A stretch of DNA of 36,948 nucleotides, taken from an uncultured Ardenticatenia bacterium (GTDB lineage: Bacteria; Chloroflexota; Anaerolineae; 4572-78; NAK82). The position numbers and the translations under genes are program-made. The stretch lies in NCBI GenBank assembly GCA_937127125.1, contig CAKZLO010000078.1, positions 1-36,948 on the forward strand, read 5' to 3'. Below the pieces are notes generated by a model that saw nothing but the letters and a program-made list of their open reading frames with translations, did not search any database and was not told where the DNA came from. Positions 1-8,621 of this stretch are shown here, in pieces (the stretch's first letter is position 1; each line of letters opens with the position of its first letter).

Positions 1-54
1 GTGTGTAATGTGTGTAAAGTGTGTAAAGTGTGTAAAAAGTGTAATGTGTGTAAT
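1..54. repeat. Imperfect short tandem repeat
   Basis: Six consecutive copies of a GTGTGTAAT/GTGTGTAAA unit, with lengths 9, 9, 9, 11, 7 and 9, fill the first 54 bases. A Cys/Val-rich reading frame (MCNVCKVCK...) runs through it, but this is simply the translation of the repeat and I do not call it a gene. The repeat may continue to the left of the window. The rest of the stretch to position 179 shows nothing I can name. Confidence 0.75.
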
Positions 55-179
55 CAGGTAAACATTCCAGCAACTTTGTGCTACCCTGCGATGGGGTACT
101 CAGGACTGCCGACCCGCCGGCATCCGCACCGCTTGACCTCACTCCACTGTCCACACTGCAACTCAATGGCGTGCAGCGC

Positions 180-1328
180 TTACGGCGCGACCGTCACGCG
201 CAGCAGTCGATCGTCGTCGGCTGTCGGCCGACCGCGACCATCGCGATTGCTGGTCAACACGTAGATCGCACCGTCCGGCCCCTCGACTACGTCGCGCAGG
301 CGACCGTATTCCCCTTTCAGGTAGGTCTCGAAGGCAGCGGCGCGACCTGGATCCGCCTCATCCAGCACCACGCGGTACAGCGCCTGACCGCGCAGGCCCA
401 CGAACAGCAGCGAGCCGGCCCACGCTCCCGCGCTCACAAAGGTGGCCCCGGACGGTGCCCATGTGTCGCTCTCCCCGCTCTGCACCACGGGCGCTTCCAT
501 CCCGGCACGTGTCTCGTCACCGGTGATGACAGGCCAGCCGTAGTTGTGACCCGGCCGAATCCAGTTCACCTCGTCCCGGCAGCAACCCTGGCCGAGGCCA
601 GAGCCGGGGCCGTGGTCGGTGGCGTACAGGTAAGCGCTGCCCGGCTGCCAGGCCAGCCCCTGGGGGTTGCGCAGCCCGATGGCGTAGACCGGCGAGTCCG
701 GCCACGGGTTGTCGGCCGGGATGCCGCCGTCCGCGTCGAAGCGCAGAATCTTGCCCGCCAGTGAGGTGACGTCTTGCGCATATGCCGGCACCGTTGCATC
801 ACCCGCCGTCACATACAGGAAGCCGTCCGGGCCGAACTTGAGCCGTGCCCCGGCGTGAAAGCGCGCCGACGGGATGTCATCACGCAAGACGACGTCTGGC
901 AGCCCACGACCGGTCGCCGGGTCATCACGCAGACGCTCCAGCCGGTTGCGCCAGCCGCCTGTGCCCGCCTCATAGGTATAGACAATGTAGACGTAGCCGT
1001 TGTTGGCGAAGTCAGGATGCAGCGCCAGCCCCATCAGCCCAGCTTCGCCACCCGTCGCGACCGCCACGGTGTACCACGGTTCGGGTTGCAGCTGCCCCTG
1101 GGCAATGACGCGGATGCGGCCTGGCCGCTCGGTGACGAAAATGCGACCATCCGGGCTGAAGGCCAGGGCCCAGGGCGCCTCTAGACCGGTGGCAATGACC
1201 TCCACCTGCAACGCAGGAGCCGCCGCTCCCTGACCAGCCGGTGTTGCCCCCACCGAGCCGCTTGCAAAAGCTGCCAGCACCAGCACAGCAGCCATCAGAA
1301 CATCCCTGCCAGATCTCCATCGGTTCAT
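180..1328 (-). CDS. PQQ-dependent sugar dehydrogenase (glucose/sorbosone dehydrogenase family)
   Basis: A 382-residue protein of the soluble PQQ aldose dehydrogenase family, a six-bladed beta-propeller that oxidises aldose sugars with pyrroloquinoline quinone. A signal peptide with a hydrophobic core at about residues 11-28 ends in an Ala-rich stretch, so the enzyme is probably exported. Family marks are the GLEAPWALAFSPDG opening blade (49-61), FHAGARLKFGPDG with the likely catalytic His158, YAIGLRNPQGLA with Arg220, and DEVNWIRPGHNYGWP (252-266). The length is normal for the family. The ATG at 1328 follows a purine-rich GAGG about 10 bases upstream and a near-consensus promoter at 1387-1415. 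No PQQ biosynthesis gene is in the window, so the source of the cofactor is unknown. The substrate is not predictable. Confidence 0.9.
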   Translation of the reverse strand: MNRWRSGRDVLMAAVLVLAAFASGSVGATPAGQGAAAPALQVEVIATGLEAPWALAFSPDGRIFVTERPGRIRVIAQGQLQPEPWYTVAVATGGEAGLMGLALHPDFANNGYVYIVYTYEAGTGGWRNRLERLRDDPATGRGLPDVVLRDDIPSARFHAGARLKFGPDGFLYVTAGDATVPAYAQDVTSLAGKILRFDADGGIPADNPWPDSPVYAIGLRNPQGLAWQPGSAYLYATDHGPGSGLGQGCCRDEVNWIRPGHNYGWPVITGDETRAGMEAPVVQSGESDTWAPSGATFVSAGAWAGSLLFVGLRGQALYRVVLDEADPGRAAAFETYLKGEYGRLRDVVEGPDGAIYVLTSNRDGRGRPTADDDRLLRVTVAP

Positions 1329-1386
1329 CGCTCACATGCCTCGTTCTCCCCAGCCTGTCGGAGCAGGCGCATGGGTATTTACAGAT

Positions 1387-1415
1387 ATAGTATACCACAT
1401 TTATACACTTGTCAA
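1387..1415 (-). promoter_or_regulatory. Sigma-70-type promoter for the sugar dehydrogenase
   Basis: Read on the minus strand: -35 TTGACA (1410-1415), a 17-base spacer, and -10 TACTAT (1387-1392). This is a perfect -35 box and a 5/6 -10 box at ideal spacing, with about 50 bases to the ATG at 1328. Confidence 0.8.
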
Positions 1416-1493
1416 ACGTGACCCACCTGTCGCCAGCCGCCTATGCACCGGCAGCGCTGTGTGGCGCTCTCTGTCGATGGCATCGCGCAGGGC

Positions 1494-1522
1494 TTGACAC
1501 ATAGCACTTCCCCGGCGATAAT
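1494..1522 (+). promoter_or_regulatory. Sigma-70-type promoter for the isomerase-family gene
   Basis: Plus strand: -35 TTGACA (1494-1499), 17-base spacer, -10 GATAAT (1517-1522). The leader to the ATG at 1568 is about 40 bases and contains an AGGAGG ribosome-binding site at 1553-1558. This promoter diverges from that of the sugar dehydrogenase. Confidence 0.8.
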
Positions 1523-1567
1523 CGAGCCCGACTAGACATTGTTCATCCCTCCAGGAGGATAACCACT

Positions 1568-2980
1568 ATGGCGACCACGAAGAAAACCACGTTTGGCGTG
1601 ATTATTGGCACGCGCGACTTCTTTCCTGCGGAACCGGTGCGACGCAGCCGCCAGGAGGTGCTCTCGCTGCTGGCCGCGCTGGACATCGACACCGTCATCC
1701 TGGGTGAGCAGGACACCCCCATGGGCGCTGTGGAGACGTGGGAACAGTCCAAGAAGTGTGCTGCCCTGTTCCGCGCCCATCGCGACCGCATTGACGGCAT
1801 CCTGGTGATCCTGCCCGTCTTCGGCCCGGAGAAAGGGATTGCCGATGCCATCCAGCTCGCCGAGCTGAACGTGCCGGTTCTGGTGCAGGCCTACCCGGAC
1901 GATCTGAGCCGTCTCAGCGTCGAAGAGCGCGGCGATGCCTTCTGCGGCAAGATTTCTGTGTGCAACAACCTCTACCAGTATGGCATCCCCTTCTCCCTCA
2001 CCCAGGAACACACCGTACACCCTGCCCACGAGAGCTTCAAGGCCGACCTGCAATGGTTTGCCGGTGTCTGCCGTGTGGTAAGGGGCTTGCGTCGGGCACG
2101 CCTGGGCGCGGTGGGCGCGCGTCCGAACCTGTTCAACACGGTGCGCTACAGCGAAAAGCTGTTGCAATCCTATGGCATCAGCGTCTCCACGGCAGACCTC
2201 TCCGAGCTGTTCGGCCCAGCCGAGAAGCTCGCCGACAACGACACACGGGTGCAGGCGAAGCTGACCGCGTTGCGCGAGTACGTCGACACCAGCGGCGTCC
2301 CCGGGGAAGCATTGGTCAAAATCGCTCGCCTGGGCGTGGTGCTCGATGACTGGATTGCGGAGCACGAAGTGGATGCCATCGCCTTCCAGTGCTGGACGTC
2401 CATTCAGAAAAACTATGGCGTCAACGCCTGCGTCCTGCTCAGCATGTTGAGCGAGCAGCTGCTTCCGGCAGCGTGTGAGGTGGATGTCACCGGGGCGCTC
2501 TCGATGTATGCCTTGCAGCTGGCTTCCGGCAAGCCCAGCGCGCTGGTGGACTGGAACAACAATTATGGGGATGCGCGCGACAAGTGTGTCTTGTTCCACT
2601 GCGGCAACTGGGCGCGCAGCTATTTCGACGAGGTGAAGATGGCCTATGGCGAGATTCTGGCCACTACGCTGGGCGTCGAACACACCTATGGCACGATATC
2701 CGGTCGCGCCAGGCCCTCACCCCTGACTTTTGCTCGCATCACCACTGATGATCGCTACGGCAGCATCCGTGCCTACGTGGGCGAGGGACGCCTCACCGCG
2801 GATCCACTGGACACTTTTGGCAGCCGGGCTGTCGCCGAGGTGCCCAATTTGCGTGAGCTATTGCACTACATTTGCAAGAATGGGTTCGAGCACCACTGCG
2901 CCATCAACCCCTCGCTCTCAGCCAGCATCCTCCACGAAGCCTTCGAGAATTATTTCGACTGGGAGGTCTACCGCGCCTGA
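1568..2980 (+). CDS. L-fucose/L-arabinose isomerase family protein
   Basis: A 470-residue protein resembling the fucose isomerase-like family (COG2407 type), cytosolic metal-dependent enzymes that interconvert aldoses and ketoses. The N-terminal two thirds look like the Rossmann-like domains (for example DGILVILPVFG at 76-86). The C-terminal part carries the likely metal ligands in CEVDVTGALSMYAL (Glu304, Asp306) and LFHCGNW (His344), matching the family's Glu-Asp-His set. The start is well fixed: AGGAGG lies 9 bases before the ATG, and the promoter is near-consensus. The gene stands alone and ends at a hairpin shared with the convergent neighbour. Neighbouring sugar dehydrogenase suggests sugar catabolism, but the actual substrate, and whether it isomerises at all, cannot be read from the sequence. 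Confidence 0.85.
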   Translation: MATTKKTTFGVIIGTRDFFPAEPVRRSRQEVLSLLAALDIDTVILGEQDTPMGAVETWEQSKKCAALFRAHRDRIDGILVILPVFGPEKGIADAIQLAELNVPVLVQAYPDDLSRLSVEERGDAFCGKISVCNNLYQYGIPFSLTQEHTVHPAHESFKADLQWFAGVCRVVRGLRRARLGAVGARPNLFNTVRYSEKLLQSYGISVSTADLSELFGPAEKLADNDTRVQAKLTALREYVDTSGVPGEALVKIARLGVVLDDWIAEHEVDAIAFQCWTSIQKNYGVNACVLLSMLSEQLLPAACEVDVTGALSMYALQLASGKPSALVDWNNNYGDARDKCVLFHCGNWARSYFDEVKMAYGEILATTLGVEHTYGTISGRARPSPLTFARITTDDRYGSIRAYVGEGRLTADPLDTFGSRAVAEVPNLRELLHYICKNGFEHHCAINPSLSASILHEAFENYFDWEVYRA

Positions 2981-3029
2981 GAGCTCTGTGCGCAGTGACT
3001 GGCAGCGTTGACGCGCCGTGACGACGGGC

Positions 3030-3074
3030 AAAAAGTGCTCCGCGGGGATGCCATTGGGTGCTCTCCGCGGAGCA
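3030..3074 (-). terminator. Rho-independent terminator between convergent genes
   Basis: A 10-bp perfect inverted repeat TGCTCCGCGG (3036-3045) / CCGCGGAGCA (3065-3074) with a 19-base loop lies between the convergent isomerase and FG-GAP genes. Read on the minus strand it is followed by five T residues (3030-3034), the classic layout, so it most likely ends the FG-GAP transcript. On the plus strand there is no T-run, so action on the isomerase transcript is less certain. Confidence 0.75.
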
Positions 3075-3103
3075 TAATGTGTTCACCCGGATAGGGGGAT
3101 GCG

Positions 3104-4471
3104 CTAGCGGCTGATCACGGGCAGATGCACCGCGTAATCGGCGCGGAAGAAGAGGTAAGCGGCGCCGGTGTTGACCACGCTGTCACGGTTGGCATAGGGA
3201 GCGCCGACCAGCAAGAGATCCCCTCGTGCGGCGACCGCAAAGCCAAACCGATCGCCCGCCCGACCGTCTGAAGCCACCAGCTTGGCCGTCTGCCCCCATG
3301 CGTCGGCGCCGCCGGCATCCCGCTCGAAGACGTAAGCGGCGCCGCGGTAGATATCTCCTCCGACCTCGGCCAGATTAGCCCCCACGATGGCCGCATTGCC
3401 GTCCAGGCCCACCGCGTAGCCGAAGTGATCACCCGCAGCACCATCGTTTGCTGTCAGCCTTGCCACCTGGCCCCACTGATCCGCGCCGCCGACATTCCGT
3501 CCGAAGACGCAGGCGGCGCCATTACCGGGTGACACGCTGCCACTGGGACTTCCCGGCTGGTATGCTCCGACCAGCAGGGTGTCGCCGTCCAGCGCCAGGG
3601 ACATGCCGAACCGGTCATACGCCTGCGAGGGGGAAGGCAAGATTTTCTTGATTTGATTCCACTGACTGCCGCTGCGATAGAAGACATAGGCGGCGCCTGT
3701 GTCAAACGCGCTGCCCGTGTTGGCCCATGGCGCCCCCACCACGATGGTGTCGCCGTCCACGGCCACCGCGCGGCCGAACAGGTCTTGGGTGATCAGCGTG
3801 GTTGCAGTCAGCACAGCCGTCTGCGCCCAGCTGTCCGGGGTGCTGGCGGTGAACACATAGGCTGCACCGGCGTCTCTGACGTTGTTGACCTCCTTCTCCG
3901 CCGCGCCGACGACAATGGTGTTCCCGTCTATCGCTACCGTGGTGCCCAGACGGTCTTTGTTCGTGAAGACATCGCTGGCGGTCAGCTTGGCCACCTGCCT
4001 CCAATTACCCGCACCATCCCCATCGCGCCGAAATACATAGGCGGCGCCGGCTTCCTGCCAGCCACCCACACCTGCATACGGCGCACCGACGACGATCTTG
4101 TCGCCACTGATGGCGACGGCGTAGCCGAAACGGTCGCCCAGCTGGCCATCATCGGCTCGCAACTCCTTGACCTCCGTCCAGCCACTTCCGGTGCGTTTGA
4201 AGACAAATGCACTGCCGTTGGTCGCCTCGGTGGTGGTGAAATGTGGCGCGCCGACCACCAGATAGTCCCCATCACGTGCCACCGACCAGCCGAAGTTGTC
4301 GTGCCGGGTCATGCTCCCCCCCAGCTTTTGGAGCGGCGCAATCACCTGGCCCGCCACGCCCTCGGGCGATTGCGCGAATGCCCCGCTGCCGGGCAGGTAC
4401 AGTGCCATCAGCAACCCGCCCGCCAGCGCCAAAAATGCCCCCAGGACGATCCCGCGTCTCATAGTCGTCAT
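3104..4471 (-). CDS. Secreted FG-GAP repeat (integrin alpha-like) protein
   Basis: A 455-residue exported protein built from about six or seven FG-GAP-type repeats. The recurring pattern is D(R/H)FGxxVAxxGDxxVVGAP followed by GAAYVF, predicted to form a single beta-propeller. Each repeat has the Asp-rich, Gly-rich loop that in this family often binds calcium. The N-terminus (MTTMRRG, then a hydrophobic segment at about residues 7-33 ending in AFAQ) is a signal peptide. The protein ends in a short hydrophobic tail, AVHLPVISR. The start has AAGGAG 7 bases upstream. Function is not predictable beyond a surface or adhesive role. The gene is on the same strand as the TPR protein, 88 bases downstream of it. 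Confidence 0.85.
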   Translation of the reverse strand: MTTMRRGIVLGAFLALAGGLLMALYLPGSGAFAQSPEGVAGQVIAPLQKLGGSMTRHDNFGWSVARDGDYLVVGAPHFTTTEATNGSAFVFKRTGSGWTEVKELRADDGQLGDRFGYAVAISGDKIVVGAPYAGVGGWQEAGAAYVFRRDGDGAGNWRQVAKLTASDVFTNKDRLGTTVAIDGNTIVVGAAEKEVNNVRDAGAAYVFTASTPDSWAQTAVLTATTLITQDLFGRAVAVDGDTIVVGAPWANTGSAFDTGAAYVFYRSGSQWNQIKKILPSPSQAYDRFGMSLALDGDTLLVGAYQPGSPSGSVSPGNGAACVFGRNVGGADQWGQVARLTANDGAAGDHFGYAVGLDGNAAIVGANLAEVGGDIYRGAAYVFERDAGGADAWGQTAKLVASDGRAGDRFGFAVAARGDLLLVGAPYANRDSVVNTGAAYLFFRADYAVHLPVISR

Positions 4472-4559
4472 CTCCTTGCTCCTTCTTGCCGGGCCACCTC
4501 AGCATAGCAGAGATAGCATCAGGCAGCAAGCCATCGTTCTAGACCAGCCGTCCGGCATG

Positions 4560-6221
4560 CTACGGCGTGCCTGTGGGCGAGGGGGTGGTGCTCCCCTCTG
4601 GGCACTCCGCCAGACCCTGCCATGCCGGGTTGGTGGGGCCGGGGTCGATATCGAGGGAGATGCGCAGCCATGGCACTCCTTTGCTGCATTGGCCAAGATG
4701 CACATAGGAGAAGCCCAACAAATAGTAGTACTCCACCGGTGCCGGATGCACATCCCGGAAGCTGAAGGTCAACGCAGCATTGCCCGAGGCATCCGGTTGC
4801 AGGTCGCCCACATCCATCGTTTTGCCCGGCCACATCAACAGTTGCATTTTGTATGGCTGTGCCGGCGACGGCGGCAGGGAAGAGAGCTGCACCTCCAGCC
4901 GCCCGCCCCCCTGTAGGTGTAGCACGGCGGTTCCTCTGGTCTGCAGGAAGGGGTTGGGTGGCGCAGGCGTGCCCACGGTAGGGGATGGTGCAGGTGTGGA
5001 AGCAGGTGGTGGCGGGGCCACTGCCATTGCTTGCTCCAGTCGAGCAGCCAACAGATCGCCACACATCAGATCAGTGTCCCGTGTGAGCTTGCGCTCGGCC
5101 GCCACCGGATACAGCTCGACGGTCAGACTATCCACACCCTCGCGATAGAGCGGCTGGAACTCACCGCGCATCACTTCAACCGGGCGTGGCGGATCGTAAC
5201 TGGTATCTTGTGCCAGCAGGCTCATCCGGCGCGCACGCGTGAGGTACTCGCGCTGAGAGAGCTGGATGGCACGCTGGAAGGTTGTAATGGCATCCTCGTA
5301 ATGCTGTGTGACATAGTAGACGATCCCCAAGTTTCCCCATGCCTTCGCATCCTCGGGGTCAATCGTGACCGCCTGCTCCAGATACTCCACCGCGCGGTTG
5401 ACATCGCCCTTGAGGTAGTATGTCCAGCCCAGTTGATTATACGGTTCGGAGTTGTTCGGATCGATGCGGATGGCGCGCTCGAGGCGGTCTATCGCTTCTT
5501 TATACTTGCCGACCGCACGATAGTTGCGCGCTGCGCTGATATACAATGGGGCGAGGCGCGGATGCAATCGGATGGCGTTCTCATATGCTTCGACTGCCTT
5601 GCTGAAACGTCCTTGCATCTCATAGGCATAGCCTTGATTGCGATGCGCGTCCATGCTCTGGTAGTTCAGGTCCACCGCTTGCTGGGCATACCGGCGTGCT
5701 GCCGTCCAGTTGCCCAGATCGGCATACACCTCCGAGAGGTAAGCATACGCCTCCGCATAGCGTTCATCCATCTCGAGGGCACATTCGCAGACATCCAGCG
5801 CTTCTGCGTAGAGACCTTCCCAATCCAGAGCACGACACAGGATTGCCACCGCCTGAGGGCTGTGCGGCGCAAGCATCACCGCCTTCCTGGCTGCGGCAAC
5901 CGCCTCGGCGGTGCGTTCGCGCAAAATGAGCAGTTGCGCCAAGCGTGTGTAGACAACCGGCTCATCGGGTAACAACCTAGTCGCCTGCTGATACGCAGAG
6001 ATCGCCTCGTCCAGTTGTCCTTCGCCATAATATCCTTCCCCTGCCGCTATGTAGTAGGAAGCGGGCCAGGTGGGAGTGGGTGTTGGCTCAAAGGGATTGG
6101 CCCAGCTGGGCCGATGTGTATCGATGTAGTACACCATAAGCGTCGCTGCCAGGATCATAAGCAGCAGGAGGATGGTCAACCGTGGCGTGCGGCGGCGACG
6201 CGGTCTGGAACCGAGATACAT
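4560..6221 (-). CDS. Membrane-anchored tetratricopeptide-repeat protein
   Basis: A 553-residue protein. A basic N-terminus (RPRRRRTPR) is followed by one transmembrane helix at about residues 15-33, so the bulk should lie outside the cytoplasm. Residues about 55-325 form roughly eight TPR units of the form A(I/L)xxYxxAIRLxP, giving a protein-protein interaction scaffold. A Pro-rich linker (about 403-424) leads to a C-terminal region with a beta-rich look and a further TPR-like end (VEYYYLLGFSYVHLGQC). The start has GAAGG about 11 bases before the ATG. It sits between the polysaccharide cluster and the FG-GAP gene on the same strand. A role in surface assembly or polysaccharide export is possible, but that rests on position only. 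Confidence 0.85.
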   Translation of the reverse strand: MYLGSRPRRRRTPRLTILLLLMILAATLMVYYIDTHRPSWANPFEPTPTPTWPASYYIAAGEGYYGEGQLDEAISAYQQATRLLPDEPVVYTRLAQLLILRERTAEAVAAARKAVMLAPHSPQAVAILCRALDWEGLYAEALDVCECALEMDERYAEAYAYLSEVYADLGNWTAARRYAQQAVDLNYQSMDAHRNQGYAYEMQGRFSKAVEAYENAIRLHPRLAPLYISAARNYRAVGKYKEAIDRLERAIRIDPNNSEPYNQLGWTYYLKGDVNRAVEYLEQAVTIDPEDAKAWGNLGIVYYVTQHYEDAITTFQRAIQLSQREYLTRARRMSLLAQDTSYDPPRPVEVMRGEFQPLYREGVDSLTVELYPVAAERKLTRDTDLMCGDLLAARLEQAMAVAPPPPASTPAPSPTVGTPAPPNPFLQTRGTAVLHLQGGGRLEVQLSSLPPSPAQPYKMQLLMWPGKTMDVGDLQPDASGNAALTFSFRDVHPAPVEYYYLLGFSYVHLGQCSKGVPWLRISLDIDPGPTNPAWQGLAECPEGSTTPSPTGTP

Positions 6222-6284
6222 CTTGTGAGGGCCTTCTTCCGTCCGACTACGCGAAATAGCACAAATCCATATTCCTGATACCTC

Positions 6285-6313
6285 ATTGTAGCATGGGGAG
6301 AAGGGTCATACAA
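6285..6313 (-). promoter_or_regulatory. Possible promoter for the TPR gene
   Basis: Minus strand: -10 TACAAT (6285-6290, 5/6), 17-base spacer, -35 TTGTAT (6308-6313, only 3/6). The -35 overlaps the stop region of the upstream glycosyltransferase. It would separate the TPR and FG-GAP genes from the glycan operon. Confidence 0.4.
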
Positions 6314-7427
6314 CTCGTTTTGTCGTGCGCCGTCTGGTGGCAGCCCCTTCCAATGCATCCTGGTAAACCGCCTCCACCCCGCGAATCATGCGTTCGACGG
6401 TGAAGCTTTGCTCGACGCGGGCACGACCCGCCTGGCCCATAGCGTCGCGGACTGAACGATCGCGAAAATGTTCCACAGCAGCTGCCAGCGCGGCAACATC
6501 ATTGGGTGGCACCACCAGCCCGGTGACGCCATGCTGCACAATCCACGAGGTGCCAGTGCCCAGTTCGGTGGTGATGCACGGCAAACCGCTCGCCATTGCC
6601 TCTAGGAGCACGGTTCCAAACGCCTCGGCTCGCGCGTTTGCGGGCAGCACGAACACATCCGCCTGGCGATACCACTCGGGCAGCTCGGCATCTGGCACAT
6701 CACCGACGAAGCGCACCCTGTCTCCCAGTTGCAGTGCCTGCGCCAGCGTCTCCCACGGCCTGCGCATGGGGCCGTCGCCCACAATGGTCAGCTGGGCATC
6801 CGACAGCTGCACCAGTGCCTGCAACAGGACATCCAGCCCTTTGTAGTAACGCAGCCGCCCGACGAAGAGAAGACGCAGCCCATCGCCTGCCTGCCTGGTT
6901 GCAGGGGAGAACTGGCTCACGTCGACCCCCAATGGTACCACAGCGCATTTGTAAGCCACTGGTCGCAGCCATGGCGAGGTCTCAATGTACTGTGGGCTGG
7001 TGGCGATGATGCGGTCGGCGGCGCGCAACACATATCGCAGCAATGGGCCATAGAGCTGCAGCCACCCACGTTGTCGCACCACATCGGAGTGGTGGGTGAT
7101 CACGGTGACACTGCCGCGCCGCAACAGCCAGGCGGCCACCTCACCGAGCGGATAGGGTGCGTGCACGTGCACCACATCGGCGCGCTGATGCAGGAAATGC
7201 CACGGTTGCGCCAGGCTGATCGGCATAGAAGCGCGTGTGGTGAGACGACCCGCCTTGATGATGCGCACACCGTTCAGCATCTCGCAGCGGGTCTGTCGGC
7301 CCGGATCGCACACCAGGACAGTCACCTCGTGTCCTGCAGCGACTTGCGCCTCGGCCAGCACGCGGATGTGGTTCTCGATGCCGCCCAGAACGGGAAAGTA
7401 GTCCTTATACAGGTGGAGGATGTGCAT
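6306..7427 (-). CDS. Glycosyltransferase family 4
   Basis: A 373-residue GT-B-fold retaining glycosyltransferase, the last gene of the polysaccharide block. The N-domain begins MHILHLYKDYFPVLGGIE, with the Gly-rich acceptor-side loop typical of GT4. The C-domain shows LLFVGRLRYYKG (187-197) for nucleotide-sugar phosphate contacts and the EX7E motif (Glu268 and Glu276 in EAFGTVLLEAM). I chose the ATG at 7427 because GGAG lies 8 bases upstream; a GTG at 7433 in frame is the alternative. The donor and linkage cannot be predicted. A 69-base gap to the next gene upstream holds nothing recognisable. Confidence 0.9.
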   Translation of the reverse strand: MHILHLYKDYFPVLGGIENHIRVLAEAQVAAGHEVTVLVCDPGRQTRCEMLNGVRIIKAGRLTTRASMPISLAQPWHFLHQRADVVHVHAPYPLGEVAAWLLRRGSVTVITHHSDVVRQRGWLQLYGPLLRYVLRAADRIIATSPQYIETSPWLRPVAYKCAVVPLGVDVSQFSPATRQAGDGLRLLFVGRLRYYKGLDVLLQALVQLSDAQLTIVGDGPMRRPWETLAQALQLGDRVRFVGDVPDAELPEWYRQADVFVLPANARAEAFGTVLLEAMASGLPCITTELGTGTSWIVQHGVTGLVVPPNDVAALAAAVEHFRDRSVRDAMGQAGRARVEQSFTVERMIRGVEAVYQDALEGAATRRRTTKRVV

Positions 7428-7502
7428 GATCACGTCTCCGGCGCGCTGGCAAACGCATCAACGAATTGGGAAATGCAAAAAGGTCCCTTCCGCTGGTCAC
7501 CG

Positions 7503-8621
7503 CTACATAATTGCCAGCTTGGCATATTGTTCCGCCGTGGCAGCGGCAGTGCACTCCCAGCTGAAGGACATAGCCCGTTGGCGGCCGCGCATCGCAAGAT
7601 CCCCACGCAGATCGCTATCCCGCAATAGCTGAGTCAGGGCAGCGCCTATGCATTCTACCCGATGTGGGTCAAACATCAAAGCAGCATCGCCAGCGACCTC
7701 CGGCAAGCTGGCCACGTCAGAACAGGCGACTGGTGTCCCGCAGGCCATCGCCTCCAGCACAGGCAGGCCAAAGCCTTCGTACAGGCTGGGAAAGACAAAA
7801 CAGTGCGCGCCGCCGTAAAGCGCTGGCAGGTCGTCATCAGCGACAGGACCTAGAAACAGGATGCGGTCGCGGATGTCCAGCGCTTCCGCGGCCTGGCGCG
7901 CCTGGGGATAGCGCACATCCCACGGGCCGGCCACCACCAGATGCACGTCGGGGAAACGCGGAGCGGTCGCGGCCCAGGCCTGCACCAGCCGCACCAGGTT
8001 CTTGTGGGGCTTGTTGCTCCCAACATACAGCACATAACGCGATGGCAGTCCATACACCTGGCGCACGCGCTCGATCTCGATGAGGGGTTGCGGCTGGAAG
8101 CGAGCATCAGCCGCCTGCGGGATGACAACGATTTTCGTCGACGTGATCCTTAGATGACACAGTAAATCGTTTCGGGTGGCATGCGAAACAGCCAACACAA
8201 CCGTGGCAGCGTGCAGGGCCAGCACATGGGCCAGGCGGAAGACCAGGCGCTGCCATGCCGTGAAACAAGATGGGAACAGGAGTGGGATGATGTCGTGGCA
8301 GGTCAGCACAGATGGCATGCCGGGTCGATAGGGCATCAGGTAATAGGGGCTGTGGTAGACGTGTGCCTGAGACTGGCGCAGAGCACGGGGCACCACCCAT
8401 TGCTGGCGCAGCGAGAAGGGTGAGGCAGGACAAGCCAGCGTCGGCAACGGCGGCAGCTGCAGGCGGCCGGGTTGCGCCCCCGGATCGACCAGCAGTTGCA
8501 CATCGGGACGCTCGTCCAGCCGCATCAGGCCACGCGCCAGGCTGGTCACATAGCGGCCGATCCCCGGGAAATGGTCATTCGCCGTGCGTGCGTCGAGGAT
8601 AACCAAAAATGAATCTGTCAT
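7503..8621 (-). CDS. Glycosyltransferase family 4
   Basis: A 372-residue GT4 enzyme resembling mannosyltransferases of the WbaZ/MtfB type: it opens with ILDARTANDHFPGIGRY and has YVGSNKPHKN (199-208) in the nucleotide-binding part. The EX7E pair is intact (Glu282, Glu290 in EGFGLPVLEAM). The ATG at 8621 forms a 4-base ATGA overlap with the stop of the upstream glycosyltransferase, which argues for translational coupling and against the TTG three codons earlier. The WbaZ-like resemblance suggests a mannose or deoxy-mannose donor, as an inference from family likeness only. Confidence 0.9.
   Translation of the reverse strand: MTDSFLVILDARTANDHFPGIGRYVTSLARGLMRLDERPDVQLLVDPGAQPGRLQLPPLPTLACPASPFSLRQQWVVPRALRQSQAHVYHSPYYLMPYRPGMPSVLTCHDIIPLLFPSCFTAWQRLVFRLAHVLALHAATVVLAVSHATRNDLLCHLRITSTKIVVIPQAADARFQPQPLIEIERVRQVYGLPSRYVLYVGSNKPHKNLVRLVQAWAATAPRFPDVHLVVAGPWDVRYPQARQAAEALDIRDRILFLGPVADDDLPALYGGAHCFVFPSLYEGFGLPVLEAMACGTPVACSDVASLPEVAGDAALMFDPHRVECIGAALTQLLRDSDLRGDLAMRGRQRAMSFSWECTAAATAEQYAKLAIM

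Noticed and set aside
1-264. Cys-rich small reading frame MCNVCKVCKV...
   Set aside because: It is the translation of the GTGTGTAAT repeat, runs antisense into the sugar dehydrogenase, and has no ribosome-binding site.
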